The notes beneath the pieces were generated by a model. That model had not been told where the DNA came from, ran no database searches, and saw nothing but the letters and a program-made list of their open reading frames with translations. A DNA stretch of 64,000 nt from Varibaculum timonense_A (GTDB lineage: Bacteria > Actinomycetota > Actinomycetes > Actinomycetales > Actinomycetaceae). Positions 26,915-35,305 of the stretch are shown piece by piece (the first letter of the stretch is position 1; each line of letters opens with the position of its first letter). The stretch spans positions 124,001 through 188,000 of the forward strand of contig NZ_JAQEVU010000003.1 in assembly GCF_027694345.1 (NCBI RefSeq), given 5' to 3'. Made by a program: the position numbers and the translations under genes.

Positions 26915-27148
26915 TTACTTACGGATTCCCCATTCGCGATATTTTTCTTGAAGAAAACGATTCAGCAACAAAAGCACTACTAGACCAATATAAGTTACGG
27001 CTAGTATCCCCACCCCTAACAAGATTCTTATCGGAACAGCGGAGAAAGAAGTAATAAGTTCCCAGGCTTCCCAAATAATCACTGGTGAAAGTAAAGTAAC
27101 CAGGATTAAAGAGAAAGTCCATAAATGAGTTTCAATCCATTTTTTCAT
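26915..27148 (-). CDS. Small two-helix membrane protein, candidate immunity protein
   Basis: A 77-residue protein with a short basic/aromatic N-terminus, two hydrophobic helices (about 10-31 and 38-64) and a charged tail (FLQEKYREWGIRK). No database family is recognised. It starts 29 bases after the stop of the secreted precursor gene, with an AGGAA site, and ends at a terminator, so the two form an operon. Small membrane proteins placed right after bacteriocin genes commonly give the producer self-protection. That function is inferred from size, topology and position only. Confidence 0.6.
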   Translation of the reverse strand: MKKWIETHLWTFSLILVTLLSPVIIWEAWELITSFSAVPIRILLGVGILAVTYIGLVVLLLLNRFLQEKYREWGIRK

Positions 27149-27177
27149 TTTTATTTCCTATTCTTTCGCGTCTATTC

Positions 27178-27924
27178 TTAAGCTGCTCGGCATCTTGATG
27201 ATTTAATACTTGCGGGATATGCATAGAGCCACGGTCGAGCTTTAGGACATCTCCCAATTTTATTAATAACTTTTTTAGCTACTATAGTTGCTCCCCATAC
27301 AAAAGCACACCCAATAGTCCCTACACCCGGTATAGCGCAGATAGCAGATTTCAACGCTGCCCCACCAGCTCCTACCATAATCTTTTGAGCCGCCCGATTA
27401 AAACGCACCCATCTTCCTTTAGAGTCTTTGCCTGCCCAAATTTTTGGATACCATTCGTCTCCACTTTTTACTGCTAGGCGTTTAGTATAAACCGCTTTCG
27501 ACAAGGCTGTAGCTTCTACGGACTGAGATTCTGCCTCGTAATAAAACCAAATTTGCTGCCCATCTGCAAGCTTTAGTTCAGTCTCGTAAATTCTTTTCCC
27601 ATCATTATCAATCGTGTATCGCAATTTCCCAGTTTCAGCTTGAGCCTGCATGATTACTTGTAGCCCCGTATCTAAGGTTTCCAAGTCAGACTCAGTAAGA
27701 TTCTCTGATGACATATTTACTCTGTCACGTATCGGCTCCAATTTAGAGTTCAGTGGTTCAGATACAGACACAGTGGTCTTACCCTCAACTACTTTATTAT
27801 TGGAGATTTCAGCAGACGCAATCGTACTGGTCCCTAATGTAAGTGATGTAACGAGCGCCCCCACCATTAATGTCCTGGCGCATAGAGTCCTGACTATCAT
27901 TGAAAACTTCCTTTTCTTTTTCAT
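27178..27924 (-). CDS. Secreted bacteriocin-like precursor with Gly/Cys-rich C-terminal core
   Basis: A 248-residue protein of unrecognised family. A basic N-terminus and hydrophobic stretch (MVGALVTSLTLGTSTIASA) form a Sec signal peptide ending near residue 38. A hydrophilic middle (40-165) follows, then a cationic C-terminal part: IMVGAGGAALKSAICAIPGV, GTIGCAFVWGATIVAKKV, and a basic tail, with Cys at 196, 206, 226 and 245. Amphipathic or hydrophobic, Gly-rich, four-Cys C-terminal cores on larger secreted precursors are known for some antimicrobial proteins. A second start at 27900 (MIVRTLCAR) has a much better ribosome site (AAAAGGAAG) than the listed one. It is divergent from the sensor operon across a palindrome-rich promoter region. 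Confidence 0.6.
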   Translation of the reverse strand: MKKKRKFSMIVRTLCARTLMVGALVTSLTLGTSTIASAEISNNKVVEGKTTVSVSEPLNSKLEPIRDRVNMSSENLTESDLETLDTGLQVIMQAQAETGKLRYTIDNDGKRIYETELKLADGQQIWFYYEAESQSVEATALSKAVYTKRLAVKSGDEWYPKIWAGKDSKGRWVRFNRAAQKIMVGAGGAALKSAICAIPGVGTIGCAFVWGATIVAKKVINKIGRCPKARPWLYAYPASIKSSRCRAA

Positions 27925-27968
27925 TCCGTTTGGACTCTTTGAGAGTATTTGCGGACGCTAAATGTTGT

Positions 27969-28011
27969 ACACCGACAAAAGTAGGTATTTCATACCGACA
28001 AATGTCGGTAT
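27969..28011. promoter_or_regulatory. Two tandem 20-bp palindromic operator-like sites
   Basis: Site 2 (27992-28011) is ATACCGACAAATGTCGGTAT, a perfect 9-bp inverted repeat with a 2-base centre. Site 1 (27969-27988) is ACACCGACAAAAGTAGGTAT, matching site 2 at 17 of 20 positions. Centres are 23 bp apart, about two DNA turns. They sit between the divergent toxin-like gene and the peptide-kinase-regulator operon, beside candidate -10 elements (GATAAAT at about 28026 plus; TACAAC near 27965 minus). This is the natural place for binding of the neighbouring LuxR/NarL-type regulator. Confidence 0.7.
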
Positions 28012-28076
28012 ACCTAAATGAACAGGATAAATAGGGTGAGCATTAAAAGAATGTATCTAGGAAAGGATAGACACCT

Positions 28077-28289
28077 ATGGCCTCCCTTGCTTCTACACTA
28101 ACCGGTCTAAGCTTTGCTTTAGTATTACAAGTTAGCATCCTTCAACCCTCTCCTACCTCACCGGATATGCACCCCATTAATAGCTATTCCCCGAGCGTCA
28201 CAAAGATAATTAAGGAAATCGCGCAAGCTAGTACCCCAATCATATGTAGATCATTTCCGAGACTTTCGATATGCAATCAAAAGAAATGA
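28077..28289 (+). CDS. Short exported-peptide candidate preceding the sensor kinase
   Basis: A 70-codon frame with a good AGGAAAGG ribosome site ten bases before the ATG and only 30 bases ahead of the kinase gene. The first 22 residues are hydrophobic (LSFALVLQVSILQ) and could be an export signal, although no N-terminal basic residues are present. The C-terminus has two cysteines (C57 and C66) framing a ten-residue loop, CRSFPRLSIC. No family is recognised. It could be a pheromone precursor, a regulatory small protein or simply a leader frame. Confidence 0.5.
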   Translation: MASLASTLTGLSFALVLQVSILQPSPTSPDMHPINSYSPSVTKIIKEIAQASTPIICRSFPRLSICNQKK

Positions 28290-28319
28290 CCGACAGATTT
28301 AACGGTATAGTTAGAGCTG

Positions 28320-29453
28320 ATGATTGACTCGATTCTTCAAACATTTGACCGCCCGAAGGTAACTAAAATAGTAGTTTTTACCTCTATTGCTATCCTCATC
28401 GGAGGCATAGAGCTATTTGACCTACAAAACACTCAATCTTATTCATATTATTTGACAGCATTAGGGTTGCTTACAGTATTCGCTCTTTCTGCTTGGAATA
28501 CCGTTTTCGAGTTCATATTTATTACTACGAAAATACTGCTGACTGTCTTTAATCTTTTAGATCAGTTAGAAATGCTCGACATAGGAATATTTACTATTGT
28601 CGTGGTGTGGATAATACGCTCTTGGTTTTTACCCGCACTTGCTGTTCTGTTCCTAAATGAAACGATATCTTTTCTAGTTTCCGATATCCCTGAAGCACAA
28701 CTGCTTAGTTCAATCATCAATATCCCCATAGTGGTTTCTATTGGTTTGGCTTTGTCCTGGCAAAAAGGAAAACGAATCCTGGCGGAAGCATCTAAAGAAA
28801 AAGCCCGACAAGCAAATCTAGATATCCGATCCGAACTCGCAAAACAGCTTCACGATACTACTGCTAAAGATATTGCTCATATAGCAATCATGCTGCAAGA
28901 TTTTACTCAACAACACCCGGAACACTCTGGACAGTTGCGTCCCATTATTGATACTGCCTTCACCGCTTCTCGCCGTATTCGCCCGATGATTCTATCCTTA
29001 GATACTGAGGCAAAAGAACTATCGACATCTCAGGTTGTCCAACAAGTTGAGCAGATGCTTACCACCCGAAAAATCGCACTTGAGACAAGTATTGACAGCG
29101 AAATTGACAACAGTTTAGATAGTAAACTGTCCAAAAAGATAAACCTAGTTTTAAGAGAATGCGGAACCAACATATTAAAATACGCGCCACCTTCCTCTAA
29201 CGCTAGCGTTGAAATTTATATCAATCATGCTAAAGAGCAAGTTACCGTCTCAATCATCAATCAAGTGGCTCCCGGTTCACATTTTACTGAAATAACTGGG
29301 GGATACGGTCTTCTTAATTTGAAACAACGCCTAGAGAGCGAAGGGGACAGCCTTGAGTTTACCCAGTTAGACGAAAGATGGATTATTAATGTCACTTTAC
29401 AAATCAATCCCAGACCGCTTACCCACGAACAGGAGAACCTAGATGTCCACTGA
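28320..29453 (+). CDS. NarL/DesK-type sensor histidine kinase
   Basis: A 377-residue kinase. About five hydrophobic segments fill residues 15-145 with almost no extracytoplasmic domain, as in kinases sensing peptides, lipids or membrane state. The HisKA_3 box has the phospho-acceptor His178 (AKQLHDTTAKDIAHIA). The HATPase part has the N-box LVLRECGTNILKYAP and G-box GGYGLLNLKQRL. It overlaps the response-regulator gene by 11 bp. Its input is unknown; the preceding 70-residue peptide and the divergent secreted protein suggest peptide sensing. Confidence 0.88.
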   Translation: MIDSILQTFDRPKVTKIVVFTSIAILIGGIELFDLQNTQSYSYYLTALGLLTVFALSAWNTVFEFIFITTKILLTVFNLLDQLEMLDIGIFTIVVVWIIRSWFLPALAVLFLNETISFLVSDIPEAQLLSSIINIPIVVSIGLALSWQKGKRILAEASKEKARQANLDIRSELAKQLHDTTAKDIAHIAIMLQDFTQQHPEHSGQLRPIIDTAFTASRRIRPMILSLDTEAKELSTSQVVQQVEQMLTTRKIALETSIDSEIDNSLDSKLSKKINLVLRECGTNILKYAPPSSNASVEIYINHAKEQVTVSIINQVAPGSHFTEITGGYGLLNLKQRLESEGDSLEFTQLDERWIINVTLQINPRPLTHEQENLDVH

Positions 29454-30108
29454 CTCCATTCGGATTCTATTGGCTGATGATGACGACATTATCCGTCAAG
29501 GCTTAGCTAATCTACTGTCCAACCAAGAAGACTTCGAAGTGGTAGCTACAGTCTCTAATGGTGCGCAAGTATTTGATGTGCTAGCCAAGCAACGTATCGA
29601 CATTGCGCTATTGGATGTTGATATGCCAATCTTGAACGGGATTGAAACCGCCAAACGTATCAGCCAAGATTACCCCACGGTTAAGTCACTCATGCTAACT
29701 GCCTTTGAAAGTAAAGACTCATTGGCGCAGGCTATCGGTTCAGGGATATGTGGTTTTCTAACTAAAGATACTCCCCTTCCAGAGCTAGTTACTCTGATTC
29801 GTCAAGCCTACCGCGGTCAAATTGTAATGAGTCCCAAACCAACCGAACTAATGATGGTTAGCTATAAAGAGGGACAACAAGCAAGGGAAAAGTACGCTGA
29901 TTTCATCCATAGTGTTGAAACTTTACCCGATTATTTACGCCCCACATTCAAATTGTTAATCAAAGCTCTAGCTAACAAAAACATTTCTAGAAAACTACAT
30001 CTAAGTGAATCAACGGTACGATCCTATGTATCAGAAATACTTATGCGTACTGGCACGGCAACCAGAGCAGAACTAGCTATCACCGCCATTAAAGCCGGAA
30101 TCCAGTAA
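29443..30108 (+). CDS. LuxR/NarL-family response regulator
   Basis: A 221-residue regulator with a complete receiver (ADDDD acidic pocket, phospho-acceptor Asp58 in LLDVDMP, Thr86, Lys108) and a C-terminal helix-turn-helix (ISRKLHLSESTVRSYVSEIL). It is the cognate partner of the overlapping kinase gene. The two palindromes at 27969-28011 are its likely targets, giving control of both the secreted-protein operon and its own operon (inference). Confidence 0.92.
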   Translation: MSTDSIRILLADDDDIIRQGLANLLSNQEDFEVVATVSNGAQVFDVLAKQRIDIALLDVDMPILNGIETAKRISQDYPTVKSLMLTAFESKDSLAQAIGSGICGFLTKDTPLPELVTLIRQAYRGQIVMSPKPTELMMVSYKEGQQAREKYADFIHSVETLPDYLRPTFKLLIKALANKNISRKLHLSESTVRSYVSEILMRTGTATRAELAITAIKAGIQ

Positions 30109-30238
30109 TCTGGGTCTCTATAGACTCATCTGCCACACTCTGGGGTGGAGGCTTAATCGCTCGTGCCTACTAGGTCTAGGAAAGTTTGGCTATTAGCCAG
30201 AAAGCGTTTTATTTAATAATGCTTACTATTATGTTCTT

Positions 30239-31489
30239 ATGAAGCTAATCCACACCTCCGATTGGCACGTGGGACGCACTCTCTATGGGGAAGATTTATC
30301 TGCGGCTCACCGCCAGTTCTTCTCTTTCCTCACTGAGCTGGTCAGGGAGGAAACTGTATCAGCAGTCCTAGTTTGTGGTGATATTTTCGATCGCGCTATC
30401 CCCTCGCTGGAATCTCTAGAAATCGTTTCCCAAGCCCTAAATGAACTAACAGAATTAACGACAGTAATCTTAACTCCCGGCAATCATGACAGTGCCGAAA
30501 GACTAGGTTTTCTCTCCCCTTACGTCAGCGGAAACCTCCATCTACGTACCTGCCTAGCCGATATTTCCCGACCGGTTGAAATAGGCAGCCAATCAGAAAC
30601 CGTGCGAGTGTGGGGACTACCCTATCTGAATCCCGATATGGTACGTACCAGCCTCTATGACGGATACCCAGATACCGAGATAACTGCTAACCAAAAAACC
30701 GAGGCGGAAGCAGCTGAAATCCCTCGGCTCCCTCGTTCCCATACAGCAGTTATTGCAGCCGCCATGCGTAAAATCGCTAAAGCCCAACGCGCCCTCACCA
30801 CTCCGGCTCGCACAATCATTATGGCTCATGCTTTCGCAGTGGGAGCCGCACCGTCCGACAGTGAACGTGACATTACCGTGGGAACAGTTCCGGCAGTTCC
30901 TCTAGACGTATTTGAATGCTACGGCATGAACCATCCGGCGGAAAACCAGATTTTACCTGCCCCTGATTACCTAGCCTTAGGTCACCTGCACGTACCACAA
31001 AGACTAAAAACCAAACTTAGCAGTGGGCGCTATAGCGGCTCGCCAATAGCTTTCTCATTCTCGGAATGCCACACTCCAAAATCGGTGGTGCTTTTAGATA
31101 CCGCCGCCAAAAACTTAGACCCACAGTTAATTCCCACTCCGGTCTATAGACCCCTAGCCCGGATAAAAGACTCGTTTGAAAACCTGATTAGCAGCACAAA
31201 ATATAGTGAATACTCTTCTTACTGGTTGGAAATAACAGTCACGGATACTCAACGCCCAGAGCAAATGGTAACCAAGCTGAAGCAACGCTACCCGCACGCC
31301 CTCGCAATGCTGCACGAAAGCACCCAGGTAAGTGGCGATATTCAACATCGCGCGTTACAGACAAACCAACATAGACCCGCAGCCCTGGCAAAAGACTTCT
31401 TTAGTCTTGCTCGCCATGGACAACAGTTAAGCGACAGCGAAAACCAGCTAATTGAACAGGTATATGAGCAGGTGCGAGAGGAAATCTAA
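30239..31489 (+). CDS. sbcD: Exonuclease subunit SbcD
   Basis: The Mre11-type nuclease subunit of SbcCD, which opens hairpins and processes DNA ends. The 416 residues contain the metallophosphatase motifs SDWHVGRTLYG, CGDIFDRAIPS, PGNHDSAERLG and GHLHVPQ. The stop is immediately followed by the sbcC ATG. No ribosome site is seen; TACTAT lies eight bases before the ATG, suggesting leaderless initiation. Confidence 0.95.
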   Translation: MKLIHTSDWHVGRTLYGEDLSAAHRQFFSFLTELVREETVSAVLVCGDIFDRAIPSLESLEIVSQALNELTELTTVILTPGNHDSAERLGFLSPYVSGNLHLRTCLADISRPVEIGSQSETVRVWGLPYLNPDMVRTSLYDGYPDTEITANQKTEAEAAEIPRLPRSHTAVIAAAMRKIAKAQRALTTPARTIIMAHAFAVGAAPSDSERDITVGTVPAVPLDVFECYGMNHPAENQILPAPDYLALGHLHVPQRLKTKLSSGRYSGSPIAFSFSECHTPKSVVLLDTAAKNLDPQLIPTPVYRPLARIKDSFENLISSTKYSEYSSYWLEITVTDTQRPEQMVTKLKQRYPHALAMLHESTQVSGDIQHRALQTNQHRPAALAKDFFSLARHGQQLSDSENQLIEQVYEQVREEI

Positions 31490-34400
31490 ATGCGGATATT
31501 AAAGCTCAGCTTCGAGGCAGTGGGGCCTTTTGGCGGTAGGCAAACTATTGACTTTACCAAACTGGGTACCGCAACCGGTTTGTTCCTGATTCACGGGCCA
31601 ACCGGTTCGGGTAAATCCACTATCCTCGATGCCATTGTTTTCGCCCTCTATAACGATGTAGCTTTAGAATCCAGTTCCTCAAAAAGCCGGATGCGCTCTG
31701 ACTATGCCCAAGCGGATCAAATCAGCTGGGTAGAGCTTGATTTTGAGGCACGCGGACAGCTATTTCGAGTGCGGCGCGTCCCTCAATATACCCGAGCTAA
31801 ACATCGCGGAACAGGAACCACGCTACAACCAGCGCAAGCCACTTTATGGCGTTTATCCGCTGAGGGTATTCCCCAGGCAGATGCGATAGCTGCTAAGCCC
31901 CAAACTGTTAATCAGGAACTGGTCGGCCATATTCTTCCCCTGTCGAAAACCCAGTTCTTACAGACAGTAATCCTGCCTCAAGGGGCATTCTCCCGTTTCT
32001 TACGCGCCAGCTCTGATGAACGACAAGATATTTTGCAGCGTATTTTTGGTACTCGGATTTTTGCCCTAATGCAAAAAGAGTTCATTGAAAGAGCCCAGCA
32101 AGCCAAACTAAACACCAAAACTGAATCAAAAGAACTGGCTAGTAAACTAACGCTTTTTACGGAAAACTGGAAAAATCTAGAAGACTCTCTCGGCACGCCT
32201 AGCAGCGATTTTACCTCTTTCAATGAAAGCCTAGCAGCCCTGCCAGATGTCCTAGATGAGCAGATTATCAAGTCATGGAACAGGGTCTACTCCCTGCCTA
32301 CCAAAGAAGCAGACCCTTGGATTAGGAAGCATACGGCGCAGCTTCAAACAGCAAGTCAGAATTATCAGAACGCCCTCGAAAAGCTAGAAAAAGCTAAAAC
32401 CCTAGCCCAAGATCTTAACGAACTTAAACACTTACTTGAGGACGAGAAAAGGCTAACAGCTGAGCAAGACAGAATCATATCTAATAAGGAAAAAATATCT
32501 AATCATCAGCGCGCAGCCCGCATAAAACCTGCCTCAGATTTGTGCGCTCACTACCAGGCTCAACTAGAAGTATCCAGCCAGAAAATACAGGAAATATTAG
32601 CAGAAGAATCCTTCATTTCTCTAGACTTTGCTGTAGGAAAAGATAAACTGTCTCTCGCTGATTTCAGTGAAAAGGTATCCAAAGCAAGTAAAGAAATCGC
32701 TAAGGAACTGGGTGCTCTCACTCCCCTGATTGAGCGCCAGAAAAAAATTCAGGCTTTAGAAACTGAAGTTAGAAACAGCACCAAGTCCTATATAGAAATT
32801 TTGCGTCAATGTGCATTAATATCCAAAGATATTTCGCAGCTAATTCCCCAGATTTGCACCCAAAAAATCCATAAAATACGGCTTGAACGCGAACAGCTTT
32901 ATCTAGAACAAGCACGTCAAAAACAGATAGAACTACAAAAATACCAGGGTGAACGTGAACATTTTTTAGATGATTTTCAACGTTTCAATAGAATGCAAAA
33001 AGAGTTTAACACCCTGCAAACAGACGCTCAGAAAAAATCCCAAGACGCTGCCGAATATGAACGCGAATTCTTTGTAGATTCGGCGATCGTATTAGCCGAT
33101 AAGTTAGTAGCTAACCACCCCTGCCCGGTGTGCGGATCACGCACCCACCCGCAGGTTGCCCAGGGAAAAGCTTCACCCCATTATTCCCTGGCAGGACTGA
33201 CAAGAATCCGCAACCAACGAGCCCAAGCGATAACCGCCGTCCGACAAAAAAGGTTGCAACTACGCGAAGAACACTCTCGCTTGAAAGGTGTGCTTGGAGG
33301 TCTTAGAAATAGCTTCCCAGGAAATGCCGATAGGATTATTGCCCGAGTGGATTATCTGCAAAAACAAGCAAAAGAGCTGAAAACCTATAATAATCGGATA
33401 AAACAATTAGAATTCCAAGGGCGTAAATATAAAGATAATCTACGGGATTTAATCGGTAAAGCCCAATTGCAAAAAACTAATACTCAAAATGCTTTACGTC
33501 AAATAAGGGAAATTGAAAATGAAGTCGCTATTTCTTCTCCAGGTGAAAATCTTTTTACCCGTCAAAAAGAGCTAAATGATGAGCAACATAAACTAACGGT
33601 GTTATTTCAGGCAATCCAACAGACCAGAACGGATGAAATCAAATTTAGCCAAGCAAACCTACGGTTAAAAGAATCATTAAACACAGAAAACTTCCATAGC
33701 GCTCAACAGGCAAAGCAGGCCCTCCTGGAAGAAACTACCTATGAAAAGCTAGTTGCGCAAACCGAGGAATGGGAAAACGCCTATCAGGCAAACCAAGTAA
33801 AACTAAGTTCACCGCGGATAGCGAAGCTTAGACACCAAGCCCCCACCCCGCCGGATTTAACGGCACTAGAAACCAAAGTCGAAATAGAAAAAACGCTTTT
33901 TGAAAAACGACAGGCAACCCTGAGCCAGGTTCGCGAGCAGTTACGGACAGTAAACAGCGCCGCCCGCTCCCTAAAAACTGCCAGCAGGAAGTATTTGGAG
34001 CATATTAGCGATGCATCGGAACTGATTACTTTGGCAAACCTCGCTAAAGGGGAAGAATCTTCCGCTTTAAAGTCCCCCTTAGCGACCTGGGTTTTGCTTG
34101 ATCGTTTCCAAGAGGTGTTAGATATTGCGAACCCCTATTTAGGGAAAATCTCAGCTGGGCGCTACTCTCTTTCGCGTAGTGATAACGAATCTTCCCGCCG
34201 CCGTAATCAAGCATTATCCCTGGTAGTCACCGACCATTTCTCGGGTAAAGTTCGCGAGGTTTCCGCCCTATCGGGCGGGGAACTATTTTACTGTTCCTTA
34301 TCTTTGGCTTTAGGTCTTTCCGAGGTAGTAACCGCCCAGGCGGGCGGAGTCGAGATTTCTTCTATGTTTATTGATGAGGGTTTTGGTACTCTTGACGACA

Positions 34401-34564
34401 CGAAACGTTCACTGGTGATGGAGGCGCTGCAATCAACATCAGTTTCGGGCAGAACCGTGGGCTTAATCAGTCACGTAGGTTCTCTGCGTTCAGAAATTAC
34501 TGATCAGATTGAAGTGGTTTTCACCCGCGAGAAAGGCTCAACCCTGAGGATTACCGGGAACTAA
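31490..34564 (+). CDS. sbcC: Exonuclease subunit SbcC (Rad50-like ATPase)
   Basis: The 1024-residue SMC-like ATPase partner of SbcD. The N-terminal Walker A reads GPTGSGKSTILDAI; long coiled-coil arms meet at the zinc hook NHPCPVCGSRTHPQ near residue 547. The C-terminal lobe has the signature ALSGGELFYCSLSLAL and Walker B MFIDEGFGTLD. All catalytic elements are present. It begins directly at the sbcD stop. Confidence 0.96.
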   Translation: MRILKLSFEAVGPFGGRQTIDFTKLGTATGLFLIHGPTGSGKSTILDAIVFALYNDVALESSSSKSRMRSDYAQADQISWVELDFEARGQLFRVRRVPQYTRAKHRGTGTTLQPAQATLWRLSAEGIPQADAIAAKPQTVNQELVGHILPLSKTQFLQTVILPQGAFSRFLRASSDERQDILQRIFGTRIFALMQKEFIERAQQAKLNTKTESKELASKLTLFTENWKNLEDSLGTPSSDFTSFNESLAALPDVLDEQIIKSWNRVYSLPTKEADPWIRKHTAQLQTASQNYQNALEKLEKAKTLAQDLNELKHLLEDEKRLTAEQDRIISNKEKISNHQRAARIKPASDLCAHYQAQLEVSSQKIQEILAEESFISLDFAVGKDKLSLADFSEKVSKASKEIAKELGALTPLIERQKKIQALETEVRNSTKSYIEILRQCALISKDISQLIPQICTQKIHKIRLEREQLYLEQARQKQIELQKYQGEREHFLDDFQRFNRMQKEFNTLQTDAQKKSQDAAEYEREFFVDSAIVLADKLVANHPCPVCGSRTHPQVAQGKASPHYSLAGLTRIRNQRAQAITAVRQKRLQLREEHSRLKGVLGGLRNSFPGNADRIIARVDYLQKQAKELKTYNNRIKQLEFQGRKYKDNLRDLIGKAQLQKTNTQNALRQIREIENEVAISSPGENLFTRQKELNDEQHKLTVLFQAIQQTRTDEIKFSQANLRLKESLNTENFHSAQQAKQALLEETTYEKLVAQTEEWENAYQANQVKLSSPRIAKLRHQAPTPPDLTALETKVEIEKTLFEKRQATLSQVREQLRTVNSAARSLKTASRKYLEHISDASELITLANLAKGEESSALKSPLATWVLLDRFQEVLDIANPYLGKISAGRYSLSRSDNESSRRRNQALSLVVTDHFSGKVREVSALSGGELFYCSLSLALGLSEVVTAQAGGVEISSMFIDEGFGTLDDTKRSLVMEALQSTSVSGRTVGLISHVGSLRSEITDQIEVVFTREKGSTLRITGN

Positions 34565-34590
34565 AGCCGGATACCGAAAACCGGAATTCT

Positions 34591-35271
34591 TTAGTCGGTT
34601 ACCCAAATGGCTTTAACGGCTGGTTTACCTAAAGTAACCTGATGGTTATTGATTTTTAGCTGCATTATTCCGGCTTCCGGAATTTTCTCGATTGGGGTGA
34701 GGACGACCCCGGGGACCACCCCTACGGACTGTAAGAATCTAAGCAAAGCCGGGTTAATGTCATTTATGCGCGCAACTGTGGCAGATGTATTTAGGGGCGC
34801 TTCAGATAAGGGGCGAGTAGATACTGGAGGGATATCGCCCTCAATAGTGGGAATGGGGTCGCCGTGGGGATCGTTTTTAGGATGCCCCAAGGCTTTATCC
34901 ATGGCAGCAATAAGCTTGTCTGATGCGGCGTGTTCTAGTATTTCGGCTTCGCAGTGAACCTCATCCCAGGGGTAGCCCAGTTTTTGATGCAGATAGGTTT
35001 CGAGGATACGATGCTTGCGCACCATTTTTAAGGCTAGTTTTCGCCCTCTCTCGGTCAGAGATATTCCCCGATAGGGCGCGTGGGTAATTAACCCTAGTTT
35101 ATCTAGGCGGCGAACATTTTCTGAGGCAGTTGAGGGAGCAACCCCCATTCTTTCGGCTAGTCCGGATACGGATAGGGATTTGCCTCCCCATTCGCTAGCT
35201 CCTAGAAGATTTTTTAAATAGTCTTCTACTACCCGGGAAGTATCAGCGTTGCTGTCAGTTTCCCTACTCAT
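34591..35271 (-). CDS. DtxR-family metalloregulator, manganese-type metal site
   Basis: A 226-residue repressor with an N-terminal winged helix (LAERMGVAPSTASENVRRLDKLGLI), dimerisation and metal domain, and a C-terminal FeoA/SH3-like domain (from about 150). In the metal-binding helix VHCEAEILEH the position of DtxR Cys102 is Glu, as in Mn2+-responsive relatives (MntR, ScaR), rather than Fe-type DtxR/IdeR. It is therefore more likely an Mn2+ uptake repressor. No transporter gene is adjacent. Confidence 0.85.
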   Translation of the reverse strand: MSRETDSNADTSRVVEDYLKNLLGASEWGGKSLSVSGLAERMGVAPSTASENVRRLDKLGLITHAPYRGISLTERGRKLALKMVRKHRILETYLHQKLGYPWDEVHCEAEILEHAASDKLIAAMDKALGHPKNDPHGDPIPTIEGDIPPVSTRPLSEAPLNTSATVARINDINPALLRFLQSVGVVPGVVLTPIEKIPEAGIMQLKINNHQVTLGKPAVKAIWVTD

Positions 35272-35305
35272 TTACTCCCCCTGTTTGCCTGGCTATTTTA
35301 CCTGT

